Assembly (NCBI GenBank): GCA_038232935.1 | Contig: JBBSMX010000126.1 | Span: 1-12,309 of the forward strand | DNA: 12,309 bases | Origin: JBBSMX01 sp038232935 | GTDB lineage: Bacteria > Bacteroidota > Rhodothermia > Rhodothermales > JANQRZ01 | Direction: 5' to 3' | Shown here: piece after piece, positions 5,783 through 12,309 of the stretch | How positions within the stretch are numbered: position 1 is the first letter of the stretch | Layout of the letters: each line of letters begins with the position of its first letter | Notes under the pieces: model-generated | Told to the model about the DNA's origin: nothing | Seen by the model: the letters and a program-made list of their open reading frames with translations, nothing else | Databases searched by the model: none | Translations under genes and position numbers: made by a program

Positions 5783-6898
5783 CTACCCGATCCGCTGCTG
5801 CCCGCGCAGGGACCGCACCGAGAACACCGCCAGCGTCAGCGCCAGCAGGGGCACGACGAAATACAGCATGGCCGCGCCGTACTCGTCCAGCGCCGCGTGG
5901 TCCGCCGCGTCGAGGATGAGGTAGGTCGTGTACGCCACGTAGCACCCGAGAAATACCGCCCCCTCCCAGCGGGCGATCGTGTAGCCGGTGAAGAAGATGG
6001 GGAGCGACGCCACCGCCACGGCGATCATGACGGGGATGTCGAAAGCGAGCACCCCCGGCGACACCTGGATCCCCTCCGGCGCGAGCACGCTGCCAAAGCC
6101 GAGCACGGCGAGGAGGTTGAAGATGTTGCTCCCCACCACGTTGCCGACGGCGATGTCGCGCTCCCCCCGGATCGTCGCCAGGATCGACGTGGCCACTTCG
6201 GGGAGCGAGGTCCCGACCGCGACGATGGTGAGGCCAATCACCAGCTGGCTCACCCCCAGCGCCGTCGCCGTCGCCACGGCGGCCTCCACGAGCCACCGCG
6301 AGCCCATCACGAGAAGCCCCAGGCCGGCCGCGATGAACGCGAGGTCGAAGGGCCACGTCCTGACGCCGGGGCGCTGCGTCCCGTACGTCGTCTCGTACGC
6401 TTCCTCCCCGTAGGCCGCCTCGTAGACCGCCCGCACGCCGGCCGTCTCGCGCCGGCTCTGCCGGATCAGGAAGAAGGTGTAGACGAGGAGCCCCGAGGCG
6501 AGGAGCACGCCGTCGAGCCGCCCGATCTCTCCGTCGAGCGACAGGAGCAGGACGATCACGGACGCGGCGATCATCAGCGGCACGTCCAGGCGCACGAGCT
6601 GGTGAGCGACGACGAGCGGGGCGATGAGCGCGGAGACGCCGAGGATGAAGAGCACGTTGAAGATGTTGCTCCCCACCACGTTGCCGAGCGCGACATCGGC
6701 CTGCCCGGCGTGAGCGGCCCCCACGGTGACGGCGAGCTCCGGCGCGCTCGTCCCGAAGGCGACGACGGTGAGCCCCACCACGAGCGGCGAGATGCCCGCG
6801 GCCACCGCGAGGCGGGAGGCCCCCCGCACCAACAACTCCGCCCCGGCGATGAGAAACGTGCCGCCGAACACGAAGAGCATGAGGGTCATCAGGGGCAT
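5783..6898 (-). CDS. Calcium/sodium antiporter (YrbG/CaxA-like, CaCA superfamily)
   Basis: An integral inner-membrane exchanger of about 371 residues with around ten hydrophobic segments and the two inverted alpha-repeats of the CaCA superfamily. Repeat 1 has GLTVVAFGTSAPE (residues 42-54) and LGNVVGSNIFN (71-81); repeat 2 has GLTIVAVGTSLPE (222-234) and VGNVVGSNIFN (251-261). Glu54 and Glu234 are the ion-binding glutamates of the family. A longer hydrophilic loop (about 147-183, rich in Tyr, Glu and Arg) links the halves. The expected role is Ca2+ export driven by Na+ (or K+/H+). I chose ATG 6898 because the first membrane helix starts there, as in relatives; the frame also offers ATG 6937 and GTG 6979. 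The gene converges on the regulator with 75 bases between and no clear terminator. It contains an exact 32-base internal direct repeat, listed separately. Confidence 0.92.
   Translation of the reverse strand: MPLMTLMLFVFGGTFLIAGAELLVRGASRLAVAAGISPLVVGLTVVAFGTSAPELAVTVGAAHAGQADVALGNVVGSNIFNVLFILGVSALIAPLVVAHQLVRLDVPLMIAASVIVLLLSLDGEIGRLDGVLLASGLLVYTFFLIRQSRRETAGVRAVYEAAYGEEAYETTYGTQRPGVRTWPFDLAFIAAGLGLLVMGSRWLVEAAVATATALGVSQLVIGLTIVAVGTSLPEVATSILATIRGERDIAVGNVVGSNIFNLLAVLGFGSVLAPEGIQVSPGVLAFDIPVMIAVAVASLPIFFTGYTIARWEGAVFLGCYVAYTTYLILDAADHAALDEYGAAMLYFVVPLLALTLAVFSVRSLRGQQRIG
6116..6687. repeat. Exact 32-bp direct repeat inside the antiporter gene
   Basis: Positions 6116-6147 and 6656-6687 are identical over 32 bases and lie 540 bases (180 codons) apart in the same frame. 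They encode the GNVVGSNIFN signature of the two alpha-repeats of the antiporter. The protein motif explains part of the match, but identical synonymous codon choice throughout is notable. Confidence 0.9.
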
Positions 6899-6988
6899 GG
6901 AGGCGCTCGGTTGGAAGTCCTTCGCTACGACCGGCATCTCTAGGAAGATCCGAAAAGAACCGGGGCCCGCGATGCGCACACGCCGGAG

Positions 6989-7087
6989 CTAGAGCCACAC
7001 GAGGTAGACCGCGCCGAGCGCGACCACACCGACGAGGAGGTTCAACGGGAGGCCCGCGCGGGCGTAATCGGCCACGCGGTAACCGCC
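6989..7087 (-). pseudogene. C-terminal remnant of an SLC13-type anion permease
   Basis: The last 32 codons before TAG 6991-6989 read GGYRVADYARAGLPLNLLVG and end ALGAVYLVWL. This is the typical carboxyl end of SLC13/DASS-like sodium-coupled permeases (GPGGYRFxDYxRxGLPLxLL, then a last membrane helix). The rest of the permease, normally over 400 residues, is absent: upstream codons to ATG 7309 stay open but show no transporter features and run across the tRNA promoter region on the other strand. I therefore call a decayed fragment, not a gene. The stretch from 6899 to 7261 otherwise holds nothing I can assign. Confidence 0.6.
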
Positions 7088-7261
7088 GGCACTAGCCAGC
7101 CCTCTCCCTCCCCGCGCACGCAGGAGCCCGTTCGGTCCGGAAGCAGCGAGCCGCTCGGCGGCCGTCTCCGACGAGATCACACCTATCACTCCGCGCGCGA
7201 TGGTCTTCAGTTGATGGTTATGGTGTTCATCGAAGCTTCGCCCCTCGGCCGGGTCTCCGAG

Positions 7262-7290
7262 TTGCTTTCGCCAACCGGAGTACGTACCAT
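7262..7290 (+). promoter_or_regulatory. Putative promoter of the tRNA-fMet gene
   Basis: TTGCTT at 7262-7267 and TACCAT at 7285-7290 are separated by 17 bases, each matching the housekeeping sigma consensus at four of six positions. Transcription would start near 7297, about 25 bases before the tRNA. The assignment rests on spacing and position only, and this group often uses a different -7 element. Confidence 0.35.
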
Positions 7291-7321
7291 GGGGACTCTC
7301 GTGGCACACGCCGCGACACGT

Positions 7322-7393
7322 TGCGGGGTGGAGAAGTGGTATCTCGTCGGGCTCATAACCCGAAGATCGTGGGTTCGAATCCCACCCCCGCTA
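7322..7393 (+). tRNA. Initiator tRNA-fMet (CAT)
   Basis: A full cloverleaf can be folded by hand. The D stem GAGA/TCTC, the anticodon stem TCGGG/CCCGA around loop CTCATAA (anticodon CAT) and the T arm GTGGG-TTCGAAT-CCCAC are all perfect. Three features mark it as initiator rather than elongator Met: three consecutive G-C pairs at the base of the anticodon stem (GGG/CCC), an A11-T24 pair in the D stem, and an unpaired first acceptor position (T1 opposite T72, where E. coli has C1/A72). The 3' CCA is not encoded: after the discriminator A the DNA reads CAG, so it must be added enzymatically. A terminator follows at once. Both flanks are occupied by gene fragments. Confidence 0.93.
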
Positions 7394-7398
7394 CAGCG

Positions 7399-7436
7399 CC
7401 GGGCCGTCACTCTGTGAGCGACGGCCCGGTTTTTTT
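7399..7436 (+). terminator. Rho-independent terminator of the tRNA-fMet gene
   Basis: Perfect 10-base arms CCGGGCCGTC (7399-7408) and GACGGCCCGG (7420-7429) enclose an 11-base loop and are followed by seven T (7430-7436). It begins 5 bases after the tRNA. The frameshifted reading of the neighbouring receptor remnant runs through it on the other strand. Confidence 0.93.
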
Positions 7437-7459
7437 GTGCTCCGCGACCGGCGTCCCTG

Positions 7460-8230
7460 TCAGCGGCCGAAGAGGTAGCGGAGGCCGAAACTGCGCGCGC
7501 CAGCGCGAGAACTCGCTCACATCGTCGAGGGATTTCTCCTGCGGCCCGACGAAGTCGAGAACGGGCTCGCCGTCACCGTTGACGTCGGCGGCGTAGATGA
7601 ACGAGTAGCGGTTGCCGCCGGCGTAGAGGTACTGGTTCTCCCGCGCCACCGTCGCGAAGAGGCCGAGGCTCGTGGCGTACCGCCCGCCATAGGCGCGGCG
7701 GTACGTCGCAGTCGCGATGAAGCGGTGGGGCTGGCCGAACTTGGCGAAGCCCAGCTCGGGATCGTTCGGGTCGATCCCGACGGGGTTGTTCTGCCAGAGC
7801 ACGCTCGCGATCTCGGTCGTCTTGAGCACGTTCTCCGCGCGCGTGAAGCTGTAGGCGAGCGAGGTGGTGAACGTGGCCGCCGGGCCGAAGTCGAAGAACT
7901 TCCGAAGCTGGGCCGTGACGTTGGGGAAGGCGAAGTCCTCGTCCATCGCCTTGAGGTCGAACGACCGCTGGAGCGAGGAGGGGTCGCTCGTCTGAAGCTC
8001 GGCCGGCACCTCGTCGTAGGGGATCGCGCCGGGGAGGTTCGGGGGCGCGCCGGGGTTGGAGACCACGTTCCCGAACCACACGAACGGGATCCGCCCGGTG
8101 AAGATGCCCGTGCCACCGCGGAGCTGGGTCGAGCGGTCGCCGAAGACGTCGTAGTCAAACCCTACGCGCGGCGAGAAGAATGGGGTCGCGCCCGGAAGGC
8201 TCGCCTGGTCGACGGTCTCGGGCTCATCCT
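7460..8230 (-). pseudogene. TonB-dependent receptor C-terminal remnant with frameshift
   Basis: The minus-strand frame from about 8230 encodes the C-terminal beta-barrel part of a TonB-dependent outer-membrane receptor: FFSPRVGFDYDVFGDRSTQL, RGGTGIFTGRIPFVWFGN, aromatic barrel strands such as TTSLAYSFTRAENVLK, and FGQPHRFIATATYRR. The signal peptide, carboxypeptidase-like domain, plug and most of the barrel (usually 600 or more residues) are missing; the frame opens at ATG 8261 with unrelated codons. Near the end a T-triplet on the minus strand (AAA at 7488-7490) puts the ending out of frame: removing one base turns AQFRPPLP into AQFGLRYLFGR followed by TGA at 7462-7460, the proper barrel closing strand. 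As written, the frame instead runs on to 7407. Both defects argue for a dead gene, although a sequencing error could explain the frameshift alone. Confidence 0.8.
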
Positions 8231-8363
8231 TCGCAACCCCTAGAGCCTGCCGACGGCCCATTCTCGCAAGGGCGATACGCGTCGCATCGCGATCAAGCGG
8301 AACGCAGCCCTGCCCGTCGTACTACAACCACCCCCCTCTCATTTCACCCTCACCCCCACCTCC

Positions 8364-8927
8364 ATGGCTTCCTCTTCCAAAGCTGCCAGCGCAACGCCGT
8401 ACGCCACCCGCATCGACCTTTCCGAAGCGAAGCGGCACAAGCTGGTCGCGCTCCTCAACCAGACCCTCGCCGACACCAGCGACCTCTACTCGCAGACCAA
8501 GCAGGCCCACTGGAACGTCAAGGGCAAGGACTTCTACCAGCTCCACCTCCTCTACGACGAGCTCGCGGAGAAGCTCGAGGAGCCCGCCGACCTCGTCGCC
8601 GAGCGCGTCGTCCTCCTCGGCGGGTACGCGCGCGGCACCGTCCGCATGGCCGCCGCCAACTCCCGGATCTCCCCGTTCCCCGGTGCTGACAAAGACGACG
8701 ACGGCCCGGATGACCCGTCGTTCATGAACACCCTCGCCGACCGATGGGCGGAGTACGCCAAGCACATCCGCGCCGACGACGAGAAGGCCGACGAGATCGG
8801 CGACCCGGCCACGACGGACCTCTACGACCAGATCACCCACATCGCCGACCGCGGGCTGTGGTTCATCGAGGCCCACTTGCAGCGCTACAACGGCGGCCTC
8901 CCCAACGATGGGGCCGACCCCGGTTGA
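8364..8927 (+). CDS. dps: Dps family DNA-protecting ferritin-like protein
   Basis: A 187-residue protein of the Dps family, which forms a 12-subunit shell that oxidises Fe2+ with hydrogen peroxide, stores the iron and often binds DNA. The inter-subunit ferroxidase ligands are all present with the spacing of E. coli Dps: His49 (QTKQAHWNVKG), His61 and Asp65 (FYQLHLLYDEL), Asp76 and Glu80 (PADLVAERV). The block GTVRMAAANSRI follows as in the family. The N-terminal tail (about 20 residues) has a few Lys and Arg, so DNA binding is possible but not marked. Start ATG 8364 gives the usual length; no clear ribosome site precedes it. Its stop lies 27 bases from the convergent nucleotidyltransferase stop, with no visible terminator. 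Expected to be induced by stationary phase or peroxide, though no operator is recognisable. Confidence 0.95.
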   Translation: MASSSKAASATPYATRIDLSEAKRHKLVALLNQTLADTSDLYSQTKQAHWNVKGKDFYQLHLLYDELAEKLEEPADLVAERVVLLGGYARGTVRMAAANSRISPFPGADKDDDGPDDPSFMNTLADRWAEYAKHIRADDEKADEIGDPATTDLYDQITHIADRGLWFIEAHLQRYNGGLPNDGADPG

Positions 8928-8954
8928 GGGACGCTTCCGTTCGCCGCAGCTTCC

Positions 8955-10184
8955 TCAGCGAGATTCCTCTCGCCGCACCCGTCGCTGCATCCACGTTCGT
9001 GCGCGCGTAGCAACGTCCTCGAGCGTCGTCGTGAGGTGGCGCTTGACGAGGCGGTACGCCCGAGCGCCGATTACCACTGCGAGCGGGGCATCCCCCGCCG
9101 GCAGTACATCCCGATCCGAGTCTTTCGGCGTGAGGAGGTAGCGCAGGCCGTCGCTGAACCGGTTCCGGACGAGGAGATGGAACCCCACGGCGTACAGGGG
9201 CTCGGACGCCGTGGGGTTGTCTGCACGGCTACGCCGAAGCGTCGTCCGTAGCACGCGGTGTGCAAGCGGTCGCGCGCGGCGGTCGGTGAGGATGGCTGCT
9301 TCGATCTCGTCGGGGAGCGGAAGACCGCTGATGGTCTGGGCGAGTGCCAGGCCCGTCAACAGCACGCGGCGTATCCCGCCGTACTCGGCCAAGTCCAGCG
9401 CGCGGGACCAGTTCAGCTCTGCCGATGCCGCCGACAGCGCGGCGACGGACACCGCCCACTCCAACCGCTCCCAGTGGTGCTTGGTAGCGTGCGCACACGT
9501 GATCAAGAGGGTATCCTCCCATCCTGTCGTCGGCACGGAGTGGCCCCGGATCTCGACCGACGCGCGCCGCTCCCAGTAGCCGCCCTCATCGAGCCGGAGC
9601 ACGAACCGGTTGGATACGGGGTGCCAATGCACCTCGACCAGCACCTCCTTCGCCGGGTGGTGGCACGGCACGTGATACCAGTGCGCTCGCATGTGAGCGA
9701 GAGAAGGCATCGGTTCGGGGAGGATATAGCCCTGGTCCTCCAGCACCCGAAGCGCGTCCTCGACGTCTCGCCACCGCACGAGGAGATCGAGGTCGCTGAA
9801 CGGGCGAAAGCCGAGGTCGCCGTAGGCCTGGACGGCTTGCGCCGGCCCTTTAAATGCGAGCGCATCGACCCCGGCGCCGACGAAGTGCTGCGCGATCGAG
9901 ACCAGTTCCTGACTCAGCCCGAGGCTGGACGCTACGATCCGCTGGGCGTCCGCTTTGAACGCTTCCCGCCACGCCGTCGGTATGCCCGGCATCTGTTCCA
10001 ACTGCCGGTGCATCAGTGGGATGAGGCCGTGCTCGCCGGCCTCGGCCAACAGAAGGTCAGCGTCGATCTCGTCCAGCCTCACTGGAGGCAGCGCTTCCTT
10101 GGCACCGAAATACGCCCGAATGCAGCGCAGCATCAGGGCGTGCTCCGGCCTCACGTCGAAACCTATGTCTGCGATGGCGTCCAT
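8955..10184 (-). CDS. Nucleotidyltransferase family protein (PF14907-like), next to ABC exporter
   Basis: A 409-residue protein with the pattern of the NTP_transf_5 family. It shows LAFKGPAQA (Lys112-Gly113), FRPFSDLDLLVRW with Arg127 and the metal-binding pair Asp131/Asp133, and VEVHWHPV with a likely third carboxylate Glu184. A later helical block CAHATKHHWERLEWAVSV (230-247) is also typical. No signal peptide is seen. Members of this family recur in lasso-peptide and other RiPP clusters and near polysaccharide genes; the substrate is generally not known. The start ATG 10184 overlaps the stop of the ABC exporter gene (TGATG) and has GAGGTGG a few bases upstream, so the two are very probably co-translated. 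The larger open frame upstream is a shadow of the exporter. It is the last gene of its operon and converges on dps. Confidence 0.85.
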   Translation of the reverse strand: MDAIADIGFDVRPEHALMLRCIRAYFGAKEALPPVRLDEIDADLLLAEAGEHGLIPLMHRQLEQMPGIPTAWREAFKADAQRIVASSLGLSQELVSIAQHFVGAGVDALAFKGPAQAVQAYGDLGFRPFSDLDLLVRWRDVEDALRVLEDQGYILPEPMPSLAHMRAHWYHVPCHHPAKEVLVEVHWHPVSNRFVLRLDEGGYWERRASVEIRGHSVPTTGWEDTLLITCAHATKHHWERLEWAVSVAALSAASAELNWSRALDLAEYGGIRRVLLTGLALAQTISGLPLPDEIEAAILTDRRARPLAHRVLRTTLRRSRADNPTASEPLYAVGFHLLVRNRFSDGLRYLLTPKDSDRDVLPAGDAPLAVVIGARAYRLVKRHLTTTLEDVATRARTWMQRRVRREESR

Positions 10185-12055
10185 CACGCCACCTCGCTGG
10201 GGGTGGCGGGATACGCCGCCCGGTACTGCGCATGCCACGACTGCGCGTACGCGCCGCCCAGGTGGAGTAGCTCGTCGTGCGTCCCTGACTCGACGATCTG
10301 CCCGCCGTCCATGAGGTGGATGACGTCCGCGTGCATCGCCGTCGTGAAGCGGTGCGTGATGATGACGGCGGTCCGACCACGTACGAGCGTCCCGAAGCGG
10401 TCGAGCCACGCGGCCTCGGCCCACGAGTCCATCGCGCTCGTCGGCTCGTCGAGGAGAACGAGGGGCGCGGCGCGGAGGAACGCCCGCGCGAGCGCCACCC
10501 GTTGCCACTCGCCGCCGCTGAGCTCGGCCCCATCGGCGAACCACTTGCCGAGGTGCGTGTCGTAGCCCTCCGGCAGCCGGCCAATCACGTCGTCTGCCCC
10601 GGCCCGCTGCGCGGCGGCTTCGATCTCTGCCGGCGTGGCTCGCCGGTTCGAATCTGCCAGCGCGATGTTCTCCCCGGCCGTTTCGTAGTAATGCAGCGGC
10701 GACTGGAAGAGCGCGGCGATACGGTCGCGGAGGTCGCGGAGCCGGAAGCGGCGGAGGTCCTGCCCGTCCCACTCGATCTGCCCGCCGTCCGGGTCATAGA
10801 ACCGGCAGAGCAGTTTGACGAGCGTGCTCTTCCCCGCCCCGTTGAACCCGACGATGGCGACGGTCTGCCCCGCCGGAATGTGCAGGTCGAAGTTTTGGAG
10901 CACGGGCCGCTCGCTGCCGGGATAGTGGAAATCGACGCCGCGGAATCGGATGCCGTCCGTCAGCGCCTCCGGCGGCGGGAGCGGGTCTGCCGGGTCGCCG
11001 ATCTCCGGTTCGAGGTCGAGGAACTCGAAGAGGTTGCGGAGGAAGAGCACGTTGGTGAAGATCTGCCCCGCGCTTGCGAGGAGGCCGTGCATGAGGCCCT
11101 GCCCGCTGCTGAACGCGCCGTAGACGAGGGCAAGGTCGCCGAGCGTGGCCCGCCCCTCGACCGCCTGCGCGAGCAGCCATGCCAGCACGGCCCCGAACGT
11201 CAGCAGCGCGACCCCGGCGGCAGCGAGCTTCGCGACGGTCTGCCGCGTGATGAGCCGGGCCTTCCCCTCCCGCAGCCGCTGCCGGAGTAGCTGAAAGGCG
11301 TCTCGGTACCTCGGTCCCCAGCCGAACAGGCGGAGTTCCGGCGCGGCCTCGCCCCAACTCAGCATCCACCCGTAGTAGTCGGACCGGCGGCGCTCGGCCG
11401 TCGTCTCTTTCCACCACCGGTGGTAGAGCCACTGGTGACGGACGACCACGCCGAGCGCCGGGAGCGTGCCGATCACCAAGAGCAGCGGGATCCACCAGCC
11501 GTACGGCAGCAGCACCGCCGCGACGGCCACGAGCGAGACGCCGTTCTGGAGCAGCCCGCCCCCGTTATCGAGCAGGCTGAGCGCGCGCTGCCCCGCTTCG
11601 TATTGCGCCCGGTGGAGGTGGTCGTAGAACTCGGGGCTCTCGTAAAAGGCAAGATCCACGGCGATGGACTGGTCGTGGACGAGCGCGCTGACGTGGTCCT
11701 CGACCCGGTCGGCCTGGACCGAGCGGATGCCGTCGAGGACATGGCCGAGCACTTCGCGCAGCAGGAAGAGCACGGCGATCACTGCCGCGAGGCCGAGGAA
11801 CGGCTGGAGATGCACGCCGGCCCCGCCGCTCCCCACGATGGCACTGACGCGGTCCACGAGCGGACGTATCAGCAGGACAAGTGCCGCCGGAATCAGCCCC
11901 TGTACGACGAGGAGCGCGACCCACAGCACCGCCCGCCCGCGCGTCGCCGCCCACACGAGCCGGAAGGCGCGCGGGAGGTACGCGAACTGCACGAACCTAA
12001 CGCGCAGGCGAGCAAGAAACGTGGTGTCGGAAGGTGGCAAAGGAGTAGAACCCAT
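10184..12055 (-). CDS. ABC transporter, fused permease and ATPase (peptide/RiPP exporter type)
   Basis: A 623-residue half-transporter with the membrane domain first (about 40-345, roughly six hydrophobic helices) and the ATPase domain after (about 368-605). Motifs are complete: Walker A GFNGAGKST (403-411), Q-loop Gln451, signature LSGGEWQRVALARA (512-525), Walker B LVLLDEPTSAMD with Glu537, and switch His568 in ITHRF. It would act as a homodimer in the inner membrane. The segment FYESPEFYDHLHRAQYEA (138-154) and the W in the signature are features I associate with exporters of lantibiotic and lasso-peptide type rather than lipid A flippases; no N-terminal C39 peptidase is present, so it would not cleave a leader. 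It is coupled to the nucleotidyltransferase by TGATG. ATG 12055 is the first in frame; only a weak AAGGG lies upstream. Cargo is unknown. Confidence 0.9.
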   Translation of the reverse strand: MGSTPLPPSDTTFLARLRVRFVQFAYLPRAFRLVWAATRGRAVLWVALLVVQGLIPAALVLLIRPLVDRVSAIVGSGGAGVHLQPFLGLAAVIAVLFLLREVLGHVLDGIRSVQADRVEDHVSALVHDQSIAVDLAFYESPEFYDHLHRAQYEAGQRALSLLDNGGGLLQNGVSLVAVAAVLLPYGWWIPLLLVIGTLPALGVVVRHQWLYHRWWKETTAERRRSDYYGWMLSWGEAAPELRLFGWGPRYRDAFQLLRQRLREGKARLITRQTVAKLAAAGVALLTFGAVLAWLLAQAVEGRATLGDLALVYGAFSSGQGLMHGLLASAGQIFTNVLFLRNLFEFLDLEPEIGDPADPLPPPEALTDGIRFRGVDFHYPGSERPVLQNFDLHIPAGQTVAIVGFNGAGKSTLVKLLCRFYDPDGGQIEWDGQDLRRFRLRDLRDRIAALFQSPLHYYETAGENIALADSNRRATPAEIEAAAQRAGADDVIGRLPEGYDTHLGKWFADGAELSGGEWQRVALARAFLRAAPLVLLDEPTSAMDSWAEAAWLDRFGTLVRGRTAVIITHRFTTAMHADVIHLMDGGQIVESGTHDELLHLGGAYAQSWHAQYRAAYPATPSEVA

Positions 12056-12095
12056 CCAAAAACCCTTTTCACTCGTCTGTCATAGGAGCTACGCA

Positions 12096-12309
12096 GTGGG
12101 CCCCCTGCCCCCCTTGGGGGGCTGTCGCGCAGCGACTGGGGGGGTCTCCGGGGCTCGGCCAACCCCCTCCGTCCCCCCTCCGGCGGGACACACCACCCCG
12201 CGGGGCGGCGTTCCTGCACCGGCTAACAACCAATTGATAGCGTGGAGCCGCAGGCGACACGGCAACCCCGCCGGGCTCGGCGGAGCCGATCTCCCCAGGG
12301 TGGCCCCCC
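12096..12309. repeat. G/C-run palindromic repeat region, no gene
   Basis: No gene can be supported between 12056 and the right end. The stretch holds a C6-TT-G6 palindrome (12108-12121), a GTCGC-GCA-GCGAC hairpin (12124-12136) directly followed by G7 (12138-12144), a CCCCGCGGGG palindrome (12196-12205) and a GGCTC-GGCG-GAGCC hairpin (12274-12287), with several further C runs. Its base runs are unlike the coding DNA around it. It looks like a dispersed intergenic repeat rather than a terminator, as there is no T tract. Confidence 0.6.

Noticed and set aside
5897..6943. Long + strand open frame opposite the antiporter
   Set aside because: Its His/Asp/Arg/Glu-rich low-complexity translation is the mirror of hydrophobic membrane codons; the minus strand encodes a full CaCA exchanger.
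7211..7417. Small + strand frame running through the tRNA gene
   Set aside because: It reads through the tRNA-fMet cloverleaf and into its terminator, so it is not a protein gene.
9258..10565. Long + strand open frame opposite the nucleotidyltransferase and exporter
   Set aside because: No recognisable motif, and it spans the join of two well-supported minus-strand genes.

Overview
The window is GC-rich chromosomal DNA from a bacterium that is probably a member of the Bacteroidota/Rhodothermota group, most likely a Rhodothermia (Salinibacter/Rubricoccus-like) lineage. The reasons are two type IX secretion (T9SS) C-terminal sorting domains, a TonB-dependent receptor remnant ending in a beta-barrel FGLRYLF signature, few convincing Shine-Dalgarno sites, and a DUF1015-serA pair of the kind I associate with this group. 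No database search was possible, so all family assignments are by reading motifs.

Left part (1-4756). A truncated T9SS cargo gene enters on the + strand and ends at a strong hairpin terminator (212-249). Facing it is a minus-strand run, read right to left: DUF1015 protein, then a 97-bp gap full of AT-rich repeats, then a 400-aa D-3-phosphoglycerate dehydrogenase (serA-like), a histidine phosphatase, a RuvC-like RNase H-fold protein coupled to it by a TGATG overlap, and a secreted choice-of-anchor-V/CxxCH protein with its own T9SS sorting domain. The first three genes of the run look like a serine-biosynthesis neighbourhood; the histidine phosphatase is a candidate for the final step and the role of DUF1015 is open.

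Middle (4757-8363). A divergent intergenic region leads to an OmpR/PhoB-type transcription factor whose receiver domain has lost the phosphoacceptor Asp and the conserved Lys. It converges on a complete YrbG/CaxA-type Ca2+/Na+ antiporter. Next comes an initiator tRNA-fMet gene with a plausible promoter and a strong terminator. It is flanked on both sides by gene remnants: the last ~32 codons of an SLC13-type permease on the left and the last ~270 codons of a TonB-dependent receptor, with a one-base frameshift near its end, on the right. This looks like a site of past rearrangement.

Right part (8364-12309). A complete Dps ferritin-like protein is followed by a convergent minus-strand pair: a one-piece ABC exporter (peptide/RiPP type) coupled by TGATG to a PF14907-type nucleotidyltransferase. 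This pair is the kind found at the edge of lasso-peptide and related RiPP clusters; precursor and maturation genes, if present, would lie beyond the right end. The last ~250 bases hold no gene but are packed with G/C homopolymer runs and small palindromes that look like a dispersed repeat.
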